A DNA stretch of 64,000 nucleotides from Serratia rhizosphaerae. GTDB lineage: Bacteria > Pseudomonadota > Gammaproteobacteria > Enterobacterales > Enterobacteriaceae. This document shows, in pieces, positions 15,386 to 24,433 of this stretch (positions are counted from its first letter, which is position 1; each line of letters begins with the position of its first letter). The position numbers and the translations under genes are program-made. Where the stretch lies: positions 3,410,001 to 3,474,000 of the forward strand of contig NZ_CP041764.1 of NCBI RefSeq assembly GCF_009817885.1, read 5' to 3'. The notes beneath the pieces were generated by a model. The model had not been told where the DNA came from. It did no database searches and saw nothing but the letters and a program-made list of their open reading frames with translations.

Positions 15386-18016
15386 TTAGGCAATAGCCAA
15401 ATCGGCCGCTGGTGCGTTAGCGACGCCGTTAACGCTCACTTCGGTGTAATGCAGGCTGTCGAGCAGCGACTGATGATCCTGGTTGGTCAGGTAGATCACG
15501 CTGTCAGAGCTGTCGAGCGTGCCGTTATCGTTGTTATCGATAATGACATAGCTGGCGTCTTTACCGCCGTCGAATGCGACCGAGGCAATACCGACTTTCG
15601 AGGTCAGCGAGTTGCTGCTGCCCAGGCCCAGGATACCGCCCAGTAGACCGACCACGCCGTTGGTCAGGCCGCCAACCAGCGAACCCAGCAGACCATCCAT
15701 GATATCGGCAGAGCGGGTGCCGTAGTCCGCCACCGAGCTGCCGGCTGCGTCGGAGAGAGTGACGCCGGATGCGCTGTCAATGATGCTGTCTTTGGCGCTG
15801 TTGAAGTCGGTGATGGTTACGCCTGCCTGGCTGGTGCTGCCTTTCAGCTCATAGGTATTGCTGCCGGCGCCGCCGGTTACCGTCGTGTTGGCGGCAATGT
15901 TGAAGGTGTCATCGGCAGCGGTGCCGGTCACTTTCAACTGGTAGCCGTTCAGACCCAGCGTGTTCAGCAGCGGCGTCAGCAGACCGGTGGTGATGGCGCT
16001 CAGCGGCAGAATATTCAGCAACTGCACCAGAATGCCGTCGCCGGTGCCGCCGTGCGCAGAGTCTAAATCAATCCCCGCGGTATTGCTGGAGGCATCGATA
16101 GTGCGTACGTTGCTGTAACCACTGCCCAGCGTCAGGTCCAGCTGATGATCGCCGGAAACGTTAAGGGTCTGTACCTGAGAGTTGGTGCCGATCAGCTGCA
16201 GAATATTGCTGAAGTCGCCTTGACCGCCCGAAGCAATATTCACCGTACCGAGTGCGGTACCGCCAAGGGTACTGCTGCTGCTGATCAGGCTCAGAGAACC
16301 GGCATCGATATTTTGTGCGCCGACGGCATCAAAACTGATATCAAATTTGTTGGTGGCGTTTTGGCGGAAAGCGATTTCCAGGTTGCTGTCGGCACCGGCA
16401 TTGCCGGTAACGCTCAGGGCTGCGGCCGTACCGCCGGCGGCGTTGATCACTTTGACATTATCCGCTTTGCCGGACAGGGCGAAGCCCTGCGATCCCAGAT
16501 TGGTGCCCTGAGTGGCCTGAGTGATGCTGCCGCCGTTGGTGCCTTCTACGGTAGCGGTGCCGTTCAGAACGCCAAAGTCGAAGGTGTGGTTACCGGTAGT
16601 CACCGCCTGACCGTTCAGCGTGCCGATGGATTTCCCGATGTAACCTGCCAGATCGATCTTCTCAAAATTGCTGAAGTTACTGGTGTTGCTGGTGACGGTG
16701 CTGCTGCGGATACCTAGCACATTGCTGGTGGTTGCCACAGACTTGGTGATGAAGTTGGCGGACAGCGTATCCGTGCCGTCGCCGCCGTTGGCGGTGAGGC
16801 TGCTGGATACGCTGTTGGCGCCGGTGGTGGCATTGCCGGCCCAGGTCAATGCGTCATTACCTTTGCCTAGGTTGAAGGTACCGGTGCCGCTAGCCACGTT
16901 GGCGCTGGAAGAGAGGTTGATGTCTTCATTCCCTGAACCGGCATTTAACGTGATATTGGTATTGTTGACGGCAATGGCGGTGTCGCCGCGTGCGCCGTTG
17001 TCAGACAGGTTGACGGTGGCTGCCGCGCTGCCGTTGATGGTCAGGGCGCTGAGGTTATCGGCGAACGTCAGGTCAACCGTTCCTGCCGCGTCGGCTTCCA
17101 GCTGTACGGTTTTCAGCACGGCGGTTTCGGCATTGCTCAGTTGGTGGCTGGCCTGCGTATTTACCGTACCGGTCGCGTTGCCGCCGCCATCGGTAACGCT
17201 CAGTTTGGCTGCGGTTTTATACAGCAGGTTTTCCCCGATCTGCGCTTCGAAGGCGTGCTGTTGGGTCAGGCTGGCGTCGTCTGTGGCGGTGGAGGTGCGC
17301 AGATCGTCGATAATGGCTTCAATAATGCTTTGTTTGTCCGTCAGGGCGCCGTAGGTCGCCAGTTGTTCCGCCGTGGGGGCGACGCCATGCAGCGTGGTGA
17401 ATACCTGGGTGATCAGTTCACTGCCTTCCAACTGCCCGACGGTGCGTTGGAATTCAGGGTAATCCAATAGTGTTTTGGTCAGGTAGTTAATGCTGGTGCC
17501 GTTATCCAGCGCTTTGCTCCAGGCTTCCAGAGACAGGGAGTAAACGCCGCGGTCGGCAACGCTTAAGGCCAGGGATACGGCTTGTTCCCGGAGTTCCAGC
17601 GAGGCCAGGTTGTCGGCATCGCGATACAGCAGGTTGTTTATGCTGTCTTCGAAGGTGACCTGCTTAGCCAGCGTGGCATCATCAAAACCCTGATAATTCA
17701 GCAGGTCATCAACGAGACCTGCCAGTGCCTGCTCAACCGACCCCCCCTGCAGTAACTGAGTGACCTGCTCTGTTGTTGGCGTTTCGCCATGCACCCGCGC
17801 ATATACCTGAGAGATGATTTGCTCATTGCTTTGGCCGGCATACAGTTTTTGCCCTGCGGCTGAGTTGATGAACTCGGCGGCCAGGCTTTCTACGGTTTTA
17901 GCGCCGCTTTCCAGCTGGATGGCATAGCTATTGAAGGCATCATGCGCCAGCGTGTTTGACCCCAGAATCGAGTAGTAAATGGAAGCAGCTTGTTGCTGTG
18001 ATGGTAAAGAAGCCAT
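15386..18016 (-). CDS. SlaA/RTX-like secreted surface-layer protein, copy 2
   Basis: 876-residue paralogue of the preceding gene, colinear throughout with no large insertion. The helical N-terminal domain has diverged more than the C-terminal ~170 residues, where about four of five residues agree by eye. The same RTX-type motifs (LNAGSGNEDINL, FNLGKGNDALTW, NGGDGTDTLSA, TGGAGSNTYEL), hydrophobic Gly/Leu stretches and C-terminal end (AADLAIA) are present. In one repeat the Asp of GSGNDT is replaced (GSGNED), so calcium binding there may differ. It is transcribed in the same direction as copy 1, with its own leader and terminator, so the two are separate units. Probably exported by a type I system and displayed on the surface. 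Confidence 0.78.
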   Translation of the reverse strand: MASLPSQQQAASIYYSILGSNTLAHDAFNSYAIQLESGAKTVESLAAEFINSAAGQKLYAGQSNEQIISQVYARVHGETPTTEQVTQLLQGGSVEQALAGLVDDLLNYQGFDDATLAKQVTFEDSINNLLYRDADNLASLELREQAVSLALSVADRGVYSLSLEAWSKALDNGTSINYLTKTLLDYPEFQRTVGQLEGSELITQVFTTLHGVAPTAEQLATYGALTDKQSIIEAIIDDLRTSTATDDASLTQQHAFEAQIGENLLYKTAAKLSVTDGGGNATGTVNTQASHQLSNAETAVLKTVQLEADAAGTVDLTFADNLSALTINGSAAATVNLSDNGARGDTAIAVNNTNITLNAGSGNEDINLSSSANVASGTGTFNLGKGNDALTWAGNATTGANSVSSSLTANGGDGTDTLSANFITKSVATTSNVLGIRSSTVTSNTSNFSNFEKIDLAGYIGKSIGTLNGQAVTTGNHTFDFGVLNGTATVEGTNGGSITQATQGTNLGSQGFALSGKADNVKVINAAGGTAAALSVTGNAGADSNLEIAFRQNATNKFDISFDAVGAQNIDAGSLSLISSSSTLGGTALGTVNIASGGQGDFSNILQLIGTNSQVQTLNVSGDHQLDLTLGSGYSNVRTIDASSNTAGIDLDSAHGGTGDGILVQLLNILPLSAITTGLLTPLLNTLGLNGYQLKVTGTAADDTFNIAANTTVTGGAGSNTYELKGSTSQAGVTITDFNSAKDSIIDSASGVTLSDAAGSSVADYGTRSADIMDGLLGSLVGGLTNGVVGLLGGILGLGSSNSLTSKVGIASVAFDGGKDASYVIIDNNDNGTLDSSDSVIYLTNQDHQSLLDSLHYTEVSVNGVANAPAADLAIA

Positions 18017-18213
18017 AAGGATGTTACCTCATAAGTTCAAAAGGATACGAAATATTTTGTGACACTTTTAAGCTCGGCACGCAGCTTCCCCAGAGAGGTT
18101 AGAAACTTCTCAGAAAATAAATGTCAGATAGGGAGCAACGGGCGATATCGGCACTGCATAAATGCGCCGATTTCACCTGTATAAAAGAAAGTTCAAAGAA
18201 TAAAAGTTGTCAA
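18017..18213 (-). promoter_or_regulatory. Long 5' leader and putative promoter of surface-protein gene 2
   Basis: TTGACA at 18213-18208 on the minus strand, about 192 bases before the ATG, is followed by GAACTTTCTTTTATACAGG, nearly the same block as at copy 1. The matching distance (194 and 192 bases) suggests a conserved long untranslated leader. Confidence 0.5.
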
Positions 18214-18876
18214 CGTTTACATTAAGAAATATTTTGTTAACGCCGTGATTGGGTGGTTTTTTCTGGTTTTTACTATTTTAAAATCAGGGTTTATCAGGTT
18301 TTTATTGTGTTTTTTATTTGTTGATCAGACTAATGATTTTATGTTTTTGTGCTTTAGTTGTAAGTGTTTTTGTTTTTATCTTATTGATTTTTAATGTTTG
18401 ATTTATTGTTCTTGATGCGTGGCGGTTGGTTTGTCCTCTTGGTTATTATTCAACTTGTAATTATTTCTTGTTTTTCGCATTAAAATACTATCGTCTCATT
18501 TTATTTACGTTGTGCGTACTGTTTTCATTTACAAATTAATATTTTTAATAAAATACGGTGTTTCCCCGGGATTTTTATCTTTACCCTGGTGTTTATATGT
18601 CGTGATTAAATAATTTTTCAGGATTACTTTAAATGAAAAATAATCCATTGCCTTATTGGTAATTACGGAAAATCAATATCAGATTAGTCTTATTTTTAAG
18701 TGTGCGATTGTCGACTAAAGAAGCGGTGTTTGTTGGCTTACAACAAGTTACGTAGATATAGAATGGATAGTAGGGCCGTATGGGGCATGTGGTGTGTAAC
18801 ATTTACAGGTGGCGTGAGTTAGGGGGAGGTCTTGATAGGTATGAGGCGTGAATGTCGCTGCGTAAGAGGTGTGAAT
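18214..18876. other. AT-rich gene-free region
   Basis: About 660 bases, mostly strings of T and A (for example 18240-18560), with no open frame that looks coding. In composition it is far from the GC-rich neighbours, as in horizontally acquired or silencer-bound DNA. No tRNA, insertion sequence or inverted repeat of note. Confidence 0.5.
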
Positions 18877-19605
18877 TTACACGGCTATATAGGCATCTCT
18901 CTGTAACCGACATGCCAGTTCGCTGACGTTAACGTTCAGACAAAGTACCACATCTTCAGCAAAGCCCTTTTCTGCCAGTTCCAGCGCCGAGGCGCATTCA
19001 CCCAGTGTTGATAGACCATACGGGCTGTTTTGATGATATGCGGACGTGGCAGCCCTGGCTTCCGGGGACCATGTTTTTTCCGCCAGATAAGAAATAATGC
19101 CGCCGGCGGCGACCAAATCTTCAACCGCAGGGCGCAGCGTGCCATTTGGCCACCGTTCACCGCAGGGTATAACCAGGATGCGCCTAAAATGGCGGCAGGC
19201 TCTGGCGGTTGCCGCCATGTTTCTGAAGCAACCGCTGAAGACGGCTGCACCGCTATCCTTGGCGCGAAAAGAGATTGCCGAGCCATTGGGCGAGGGGAGA
19301 ACGAGCCTGGCGCCTTGTTCGATGTCTTTGAGCGAACAAGGTGATAAGGAATAGCCGTTGCTTTTGAGGCGGCGCTCAGTACTTGCAACGATTGCCCCTT
19401 TCTCACTGCCATAGGCGATGGCCGACTCGTCTTTCCAGGGATAGGGATAAACCCTGGCGCCGTTATCCACCGCAAGGCTTATACAGGTTGAAAATGACAT
19501 CACGTCAACGATGATGATGCAATCTGCCGTCTGGCCAAGTTGTTCGACAGCCTCTATCCCCCACTCAAGGCGGACGGAGAACCGTTCTTGCGCATACCAA
19601 ACCAT
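18877..19605 (-). CDS. 2-phosphosulfolactate phosphatase (ComB) family protein
   Basis: 242 residues of the COG2045/ComB family. Family landmarks: IIIVDVMSFSTCIS near residues 31-44 (family VDVLRAST), LPSPNGSAIS near 103-112 (family T/S-NG), GCFRNMAATARA, and the Glu-Asp motif in RPAVEDLVAAGGI near 158-170. ComB removes phosphate from 2-phosphosulfolactate in coenzyme M synthesis. No other coenzyme M gene is visible and the Arg of the first motif is replaced, so the substrate may differ. It is divergent from an MFS gene with 170 bases between. The flanks are AT-rich. Confidence 0.72.
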   Translation of the reverse strand: MVWYAQERFSVRLEWGIEAVEQLGQTADCIIIVDVMSFSTCISLAVDNGARVYPYPWKDESAIAYGSEKGAIVASTERRLKSNGYSLSPCSLKDIEQGARLVLPSPNGSAISFRAKDSGAAVFSGCFRNMAATARACRHFRRILVIPCGERWPNGTLRPAVEDLVAAGGIISYLAEKTWSPEARAATSAYHQNSPYGLSTLGECASALELAEKGFAEDVVLCLNVNVSELACRLQRDAYIAV

Positions 19606-19775
19606 AGCGGTGTCCTTCTGACTGAATTTATATAGCGTAGCGAAATATCCAAATATAAGAAGTGAACTACTATTGATCCTTTGTCAGATGTTTATGCTGG
19701 AACTGTCGCTTATTTTTAGATGAAAATATCGGCAGATTCGGCGTAGGGATTGCCATTAATGTTGGAGTTTAAAGG

Positions 19776-20993
19776 ATGAGCAAGGTAAGTACGCCGGAAA
19801 TGCGTATCGTCTGGCTGGCGGCGCTAATTCAACTGGTCAATGCGCTGGACTTTATGATGGTGATGCCGCTGGGGCCGGATCTTTCGCGAGAGCTGGGGAT
19901 TTCACCCACCTATATCGGCTATCTGGGCGGGGGTTATACGCTGGCGGCGGCACTTTCCTCGCTGTTATGTGCGAAGTTTATTGACCGGTTCGATCGTAAG
20001 TCTGTCGCGCTGGTGGCGTTATTAGGGCTGTCGGCGGCGACCTGGGCATGCACGCTGGCCTGGAATATGGAAAGTTTGTTTATCACTCGCCTGTTGGCCG
20101 GAGTTTGCGCTGGCCCGGCTACGTCGATAGCTTTGGCCATTGTAGTCGATGCGGTGCCACAACAGCAGCGTGGCCGGGCGATGGCTATCGTGATGGGCGC
20201 TTTTTCACTGGCGGCAATTGCCGGCGTTCCGTTGGGGCTGGAACTGGCGATGCGCTACGGGTGGAGCGCGCCTTTTTATATCGTCAGCGCTTTGGGCATG
20301 TGTGTCTTGGCGGCGGTGTACGCAAAATTGCCGACGATGACGGCGCATCTGCAGCAGCAACAGCCGTCGTTTTCCTTTGTCAAAATGCTGAGGCGTCCGG
20401 TGGTGTTGAACGCCTTTGCGGCGATCGGACTGGCGATTTTCAGCACGTTCCTGATCGTGCCTAACGTGGCGACCTATTTCCAATTCAACCTTAGCGTACC
20501 GCGCAGCGACATGAGCTATTACTACGTGATGGGCGGTATTTTTAGCCTGTTGGCGATGCAGTTTGGCGGTCGCCTGATTGATAAGCTGGGGGCCATGCGC
20601 ATGACGCTGATAATGGGGCTGTTGATCCTGCTGGTGGTGTGGGATGGCTTCTTACATACGCCATCGATGCCGCCGATCGTGATTTTCACGCTGTTTATGG
20701 CGGTGACCGCGACGCGCACTATTGCCGTGGCGGCGGTAAACAGCCAGGTGCCCGAGCCCTGGGAAAGAGCGGGCTTTATGTCCTTACAAAGCGTTTGCCA
20801 GCATATATTCAGCGGCCTGGCGGCGGTCGTATCTTCAATGATATTAACCAACGTGGATGGGCGGTTGGGCAATGTCGACCAGCTGGCCTGGCTGACGATG
20901 GTCCTGACGGTGATTCAGCCGCTTTTCCTGTTTATGCTGTTGAAGCGACTGCGTGCGGCGCCGGAGTTGGAGGAAAAGCCGGCTGGTGAATAA
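19776..20993 (+). CDS. MFS transporter, drug/sugar efflux type
   Basis: 405 residues with about twelve hydrophobic helices. The loop 2-3 signature of the major facilitator superfamily is seen as CAKFIDRFDRKSVALVAL near residues 66-83, and motif C-like Gly-rich helix 5 as GAFSLAAIAGVPLGLEL. Its arrangement fits a DHA1-type H+ antiporter (EmrD/AraJ-like). The substrate is unknown. It is divergently transcribed from the ComB-family gene, so a shared function is possible but unproven. Start ATG 19776 has a short GGAG site about 9 bases upstream. Confidence 0.87.
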   Translation: MSKVSTPEMRIVWLAALIQLVNALDFMMVMPLGPDLSRELGISPTYIGYLGGGYTLAAALSSLLCAKFIDRFDRKSVALVALLGLSAATWACTLAWNMESLFITRLLAGVCAGPATSIALAIVVDAVPQQQRGRAMAIVMGAFSLAAIAGVPLGLELAMRYGWSAPFYIVSALGMCVLAAVYAKLPTMTAHLQQQQPSFSFVKMLRRPVVLNAFAAIGLAIFSTFLIVPNVATYFQFNLSVPRSDMSYYYVMGGIFSLLAMQFGGRLIDKLGAMRMTLIMGLLILLVVWDGFLHTPSMPPIVIFTLFMAVTATRTIAVAAVNSQVPEPWERAGFMSLQSVCQHIFSGLAAVVSSMILTNVDGRLGNVDQLAWLTMVLTVIQPLFLFMLLKRLRAAPELEEKPAGE

Positions 20994-21263
20994 AAAGAGA
21001 AGGGCGCCGTGGTTTATCCGGAATAATGTTGGAGGCATTAATTATTGTGGGTGCTACGGCGTTGAAGAGTTAATGCATGGAAAATAAAACTGTTGTGGCT
21101 CGATATGTTAGGTGTACTACTATTGAAATAGGGGGATGTTATTGGTGATATATTTACCTAGTTTATCATTCCAGACGTTTTTTCGATAGAATTGGCTTTG
21201 TGAAGCGTTTTGATATTATTGGTTTAATCGTTAATATAATTAATCTTGGTGTGTAACTTTATC

Positions 21264-21671
21264 ATGACTAACACTGAATATTGCTATCCTACTCTTTCTC
21301 AGCTTATCGACTTTGTACGTGATTTTACAGGGAGTCGCCGTGCTTCTATCACTGCGCAGACTTATCTTGAAGAAGATCTAGGCATTACCGGCGATGATGG
21401 TGCGGAGCTTTTGGAGGAGGTCGCACAGAGGTTTGGAATAGTCCTGCATACGGACGAAGACGGTTACCGGACTACATTCTCGCTGGGGGAGAACGAATAT
21501 CTTTTCCATTCCGAAGGGTTTGATCCACTTTGTATCGGCCGGTTAATAGGTTGGCTGCGTAATAAGCCTCGTCCTATCATCCGCGATCTGACTGTAGGGG
21601 CGTTACATGATGCACTGGTTGCTGCTCATAGAAAAAGTAGCGGATCTACTACATCGAGTACAGAGTATTAA
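21264..21671 (+). CDS. DUF1493 family acyl-carrier-like protein
   Basis: About 135 residues from the ATG at 21264 (MTNTEYCYP). The N-terminal half resembles DUF1493 proteins, which share the acyl-carrier fold and often sit in enterobacterial accessory regions. TYLEEDLGITGDDGAELLEEV near residues 35-55 corresponds to the ..DLxxxGDDAxEL.. pattern where carriers have their attachment Ser; here the residue is Asp, so pantetheinylation is not expected. No ketosynthase or other lipid gene is near. It lies in AT-rich DNA close to the tmRNA 3' end. Confidence 0.72.
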   Translation: MTNTEYCYPTLSQLIDFVRDFTGSRRASITAQTYLEEDLGITGDDGAELLEEVAQRFGIVLHTDEDGYRTTFSLGENEYLFHSEGFDPLCIGRLIGWLRNKPRPIIRDLTVGALHDALVAAHRKSSGSTTSSTEY

Positions 21672-21902
21672 CATTTACCACTTTGGCTAGTTTTATCTTT
21701 ATAATAGCTTTGAGTTACTCATTGCCATGCCCGAGTTTCAAATTAAAAATAGAATAGCTATCTATCTTTTTCCAGAGTATGACTTTTATGGTTGGATGCT
21801 TCCATCGTTGGCATACGTGATTGGCCTTCATTATGTTAGGTGTCTGGGGATTACACCCACTTTTCTCGGCATCCGAACGGATGATCTTGCGATTGAGGAC
21901 AC
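21672..21902. other. AT-rich flank of the tmRNA 3' end
   Basis: Two overlapping short open frames (64 codons plus, 77 codons minus) run into the tmRNA terminator and show no family resemblance. tmRNA 3' ends are common integration sites, so this could be the scar of a lost element, but I see no attachment repeat or integrase fragment. Confidence 0.35.
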
Positions 21903-21936
21903 AAAAAAGCCCGCGAGCTGAGCTTGCGGGCTTTTT
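21903..21936 (-). terminator. ssrA terminator
   Basis: GCCCGC.AGCT / AGCT.GCGGGC hairpin, with a T-run on the minus strand. It lies about 44 bases past the CCA end of tmRNA. Confidence 0.9.
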
Positions 21937-21979
21937 CGTCATTATCACCGGGTCTATCTGGTATCACCGGTGACCTATT

Positions 21980-22343
21980 TGGTGGAGCTGGGGGGATTTG
22001 AACCCCCGTCCGAAATTACTACACCGTCGGCACTACATGCTTAGTCCAATCTTTACATTCGCCGGCCAGCTGCGGATGGACACGCTACTGACAAACTAGC
22101 CTGATTGGATTTAACGCTTCAGCCCCAGGCAGGACATCCACGCGATCTCTTTTGGGTTTGACCTCTCTTGATCCCCGTCCTAAGAGCGGAGGCTAGGGAG
22201 AGAGGGCTCTGAGCAGGTTATTAAGCTGCTAAAGCGTAGTTTTCGTCGTTTGCGACTATTTTTTTGCGGCTTTTTACGAGGCCAACCGCCCCTCGGCATG
22301 CTCCTTGGGCTTCGCAAATCCCGTCGAATCCAGAATCAGCCCC
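21980..22343 (-). ncRNA. ssrA: Transfer-messenger RNA
   Basis: 364 bases. The 5' end GGGGCTGATTCTGGATTCGA and the 3' end AGCTCCACCA form the tRNA-like domain, with CCA encoded. The tag reading frame (about 22216-22250, complement) translates to ANDENYALAA and ends in tandem stops, identical to the E. coli tag. A -10-like TATACT lies at 22364-22359. tmRNA rescues stalled ribosomes together with SmpB, whose gene is directly upstream. Confidence 0.98.
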
Positions 22344-22393
22344 AAGTAACTGTCAGGCAGTATATCAGAAGTTTACGCTGCTATGCCAGCGGC

Positions 22394-22876
22394 TTAACGA
22401 TTTGCGTTCTTCATGATACGGGCTTTCGCCGTCTGCCATTCGCGATCTTTGATGTTATCGCGCTTGTCGTGCTCTTTTTTACCCTTGGCAACGCCGATCT
22501 TCAACTTGCTCCAGGCGTTTTTCCAGTACATGGAAAGGGCGACGACGGTGTAACCGTCACGGTTGACGCGGCCAAGCAGCGAGTCCAGCTCGCGTTTTTT
22601 CAGCAGCAGTTTACGGGAGCGTGTTGGGTCGCATACCACATGTGATGAAGCCACGTTCAGTGGCGTGATGGTGGCGCCGAACAGATAGGCTTCACCGTCA
22701 CGGAACATCACGTAGCTGTCACTGATATTGGCTTTGCCAGCACGCAGCGATTTTACTTCCCACCCTTGCAGAGACAGGCCAGCCTCGAGCTCTTCTTCGA
22801 TGAAGTACTCGTAGCGGGCGCGTTTGTTCTGCGCAATGGTGGCTGAGCCGGGTTTGTATGCTTTTTTCTTTTTCAT
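22394..22876 (-). CDS. smpB: SsrA-binding protein
   Basis: 160-residue tmRNA partner protein that places tmRNA in stalled ribosomes. Typical features: NKRARYEYFIEEELEAGL near residues 18-35, EVKSLRAGKANI, LLLKKREL, and a basic C-terminal tail beginning KGKKEHDKRD, which enters the mRNA channel. Located 50 bases upstream of ssrA, as in other enterobacteria. Confidence 0.97.
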   Translation of the reverse strand: MKKKKAYKPGSATIAQNKRARYEYFIEEELEAGLSLQGWEVKSLRAGKANISDSYVMFRDGEAYLFGATITPLNVASSHVVCDPTRSRKLLLKKRELDSLLGRVNRDGYTVVALSMYWKNAWSKLKIGVAKGKKEHDKRDNIKDREWQTAKARIMKNANR

Positions 22877-23038
22877 AAGGTGCTCATTATACTGGATGCC
22901 ACAGCGAAAGAAATCCTTTAGCGTTCAACGTCTGCGCAATTTTTTTGCGTTAGCGGGCGTCTGCCCGCGTAGCAGATTTTTTGTCTGACGCCAGATAAAT
23001 GTTATTATCTGTTCGATTTATGTTGCTCAGGAAATGAT

Positions 23039-23473
23039 ATGCCCCAGATTAGTCGATCTGCGCTGGTGCCGTTTAGCGCTGCGCAGATGTACCAGTTGGT
23101 TAACGATGTTCACGCCTATCCCGAGTTTTTGCCGGGCTGCACCGGTAGTCGGGTGCTGAATGCGACGGACAGTGAGATGACCGCCGCCGTGGACGTAGCC
23201 AAAGCCGGTATCAGCAAAACTTTTACAACGCGTAATACACTGCAGGATAACCATCGTATCAACATGCAACTGGTTGATGGCCCGTTCCGCAAGCTGATGG
23301 GCGGCTGGCAGTTTACGCCGCTCAGCCCGGAGGCCTGCAAGGTTGAACTGCATCTGGACTTTGAGTTCACCAACAAACTGATCGAACTGGCGTTCGGTAA
23401 GGTGTTTAAAGAGCTGGCCAGCAATATGGTGCAGGCTTTTACCCAGCGCGCCAAAGAGGTTTACAGTGTCTGA
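23039..23473 (+). CDS. ratA: RatA, START/COQ10-type ribosome-association toxin
   Basis: 144-residue START-fold protein (Coq10/RatA family). It starts MPQISRSALVPFSAAQMYQL and contains the family segment YPEFLPGC near residues 26-33. E. coli RatA inhibits 70S formation when overproduced; the fold also fits a ubiquinone-binding role, so the natural function is debated. Divergent from smpB; AGGA site 6 bases upstream. It overlaps the next gene by 8 bases. Confidence 0.93.
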   Translation: MPQISRSALVPFSAAQMYQLVNDVHAYPEFLPGCTGSRVLNATDSEMTAAVDVAKAGISKTFTTRNTLQDNHRINMQLVDGPFRKLMGGWQFTPLSPEACKVELHLDFEFTNKLIELAFGKVFKELASNMVQAFTQRAKEVYSV

Positions 23474-23750
23474 GATACGCGTAGAGGTGGTTTATGCGCT
23501 GCCGGAACGTCAGTATCTGCGCCAGGTTAAGCTGGCGGCAGGCAGTACGGTCGAACAGGCGGTTATAGCCTCCGGACTGCTGGAACTCCGTAAGGATATC
23601 GATTTAGCGACCAACAAGGTCGGCATCTATAGCCGTCCGGCCAAGCCGGGCGATGTGCTGAATGATGGCGACCGGGTGGAGATTTACCGGCCGCTGATTG
23701 CCGACCCGAAAGAACTGCGTCGGCAACGCGCGGAGAAAGCAAAAAAATAA
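23466..23750 (+). CDS. ratB: RnfH family protein (RatB)
   Basis: 94-residue ubiquitin-like (beta-grasp) protein of the RnfH/UPF0125 family, paired with RatA in enterobacteria. VVYALPERQYLRQVKLAAG and the DRVEIYRPLIADPKELRRQRA end are typical. It uses a GTG start that overlaps the end of ratA by 8 bases, indicating translational coupling. No antitoxin action is established for it. Its stop codon lies inside the terminator stem's A-run. Confidence 0.92.
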   Translation: MSEIRVEVVYALPERQYLRQVKLAAGSTVEQAVIASGLLELRKDIDLATNKVGIYSRPAKPGDVLNDGDRVEIYRPLIADPKELRRQRAEKAKK

Positions 23751-23775
23751 GGCGCTATCAGCGCCTTATTTTTTG
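23741..23775. terminator. Bidirectional terminator between rnfH/ratB and bamE
   Basis: AAAAAAATAAGGCGC / GCGCCTTATTTTTT with a TATCA loop. A further inverted repeat (CATACAAGA 23809-23817 / TCTTGTATG 23827-23835) and a GC-rich stem (about 23834-23852) follow before the end of bamE. Confidence 0.93.
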
Positions 23776-23855
23776 AACCTCACCTGCCGAGTTGCAGCCT
23801 GTGACTGTCATACAAGATTAACCGACTCTTGTATGGGCCGGCGGGCGGCCCGTAA

Positions 23856-24197
23856 TTACTTGCCGGTCAGCGCCGGTTTATTCTGGATATCCGTCAATAC
23901 ACCGGCGCTATCGAAGGTCAGCGTCAGCGTTTGCTGGGTGATCTTCTCGTGGCCAGGCTGTTGGCGGAACACGTAGTACCAGGTTTGCGTGCCAAACGGG
24001 TCTTGCAGCATTGGCGTACCCAGAGTGTAGGCGACCTGCTGCTGGGTCATACCTTTGTGGATTTTGCCCACGTCGGCGGCTGTCAGGTAGTTCCCCTGAT
24101 TGATATCAGGGCGATAAACGATTTTTTCGAAAGTCGAGCAGCCTGCAGTCAGCATCACAAGAACCACAGCGGCAGCAGTCAGCATTTTACAGCGCAT
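23856..24197 (-). CDS. bamE: Outer-membrane assembly lipoprotein BamE
   Basis: 113-residue lipoprotein of the BAM complex that folds outer-membrane proteins with BamA-D. The lipobox LTAGC places lipid-modified Cys at residue 20 from the start at 24197 (MRCKML). RPDINQGNYLTAADV and GMTQQQVAYTLGTPM are conserved in BamE. An ATG 9 bases upstream would sit too close to the AGGAA site, so the internal one is chosen. Single gene. Confidence 0.96.
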   Translation of the reverse strand: MRCKMLTAAAVVLVMLTAGCSTFEKIVYRPDINQGNYLTAADVGKIHKGMTQQQVAYTLGTPMLQDPFGTQTWYYVFRQQPGHEKITQQTLTLTFDSAGVLTDIQNKPALTGK

Positions 24198-24433
24198 AGT
24201 AATCATATTCCTTTAGGGCATAGGATGCCGATGATAATAGACCTTGCGGCAGTTGGAAACCTTTATACCCTTCAACTTTCAAGCGGCTGCGGCGATAGCC
24301 GTGCATTTTGACTCTGCAGGGCGGGGCATCGCCGCCCCTCAGGCCTGTCGGGCGGTCGGTATGCAGCAAGTTGAAATCGTTCAGGTTTACAGCGCTACAT
24401 TCAGACCGCGAGAATATGAAAAAGTTGAGTTTT

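Noticed and set aside
23039..23750. RatA-RnfH pair as a toxin-antitoxin system
   Set aside because: The pair is a conserved core locus. RatA is described as a toxin only on overproduction, and RnfH is not shown to neutralise it.
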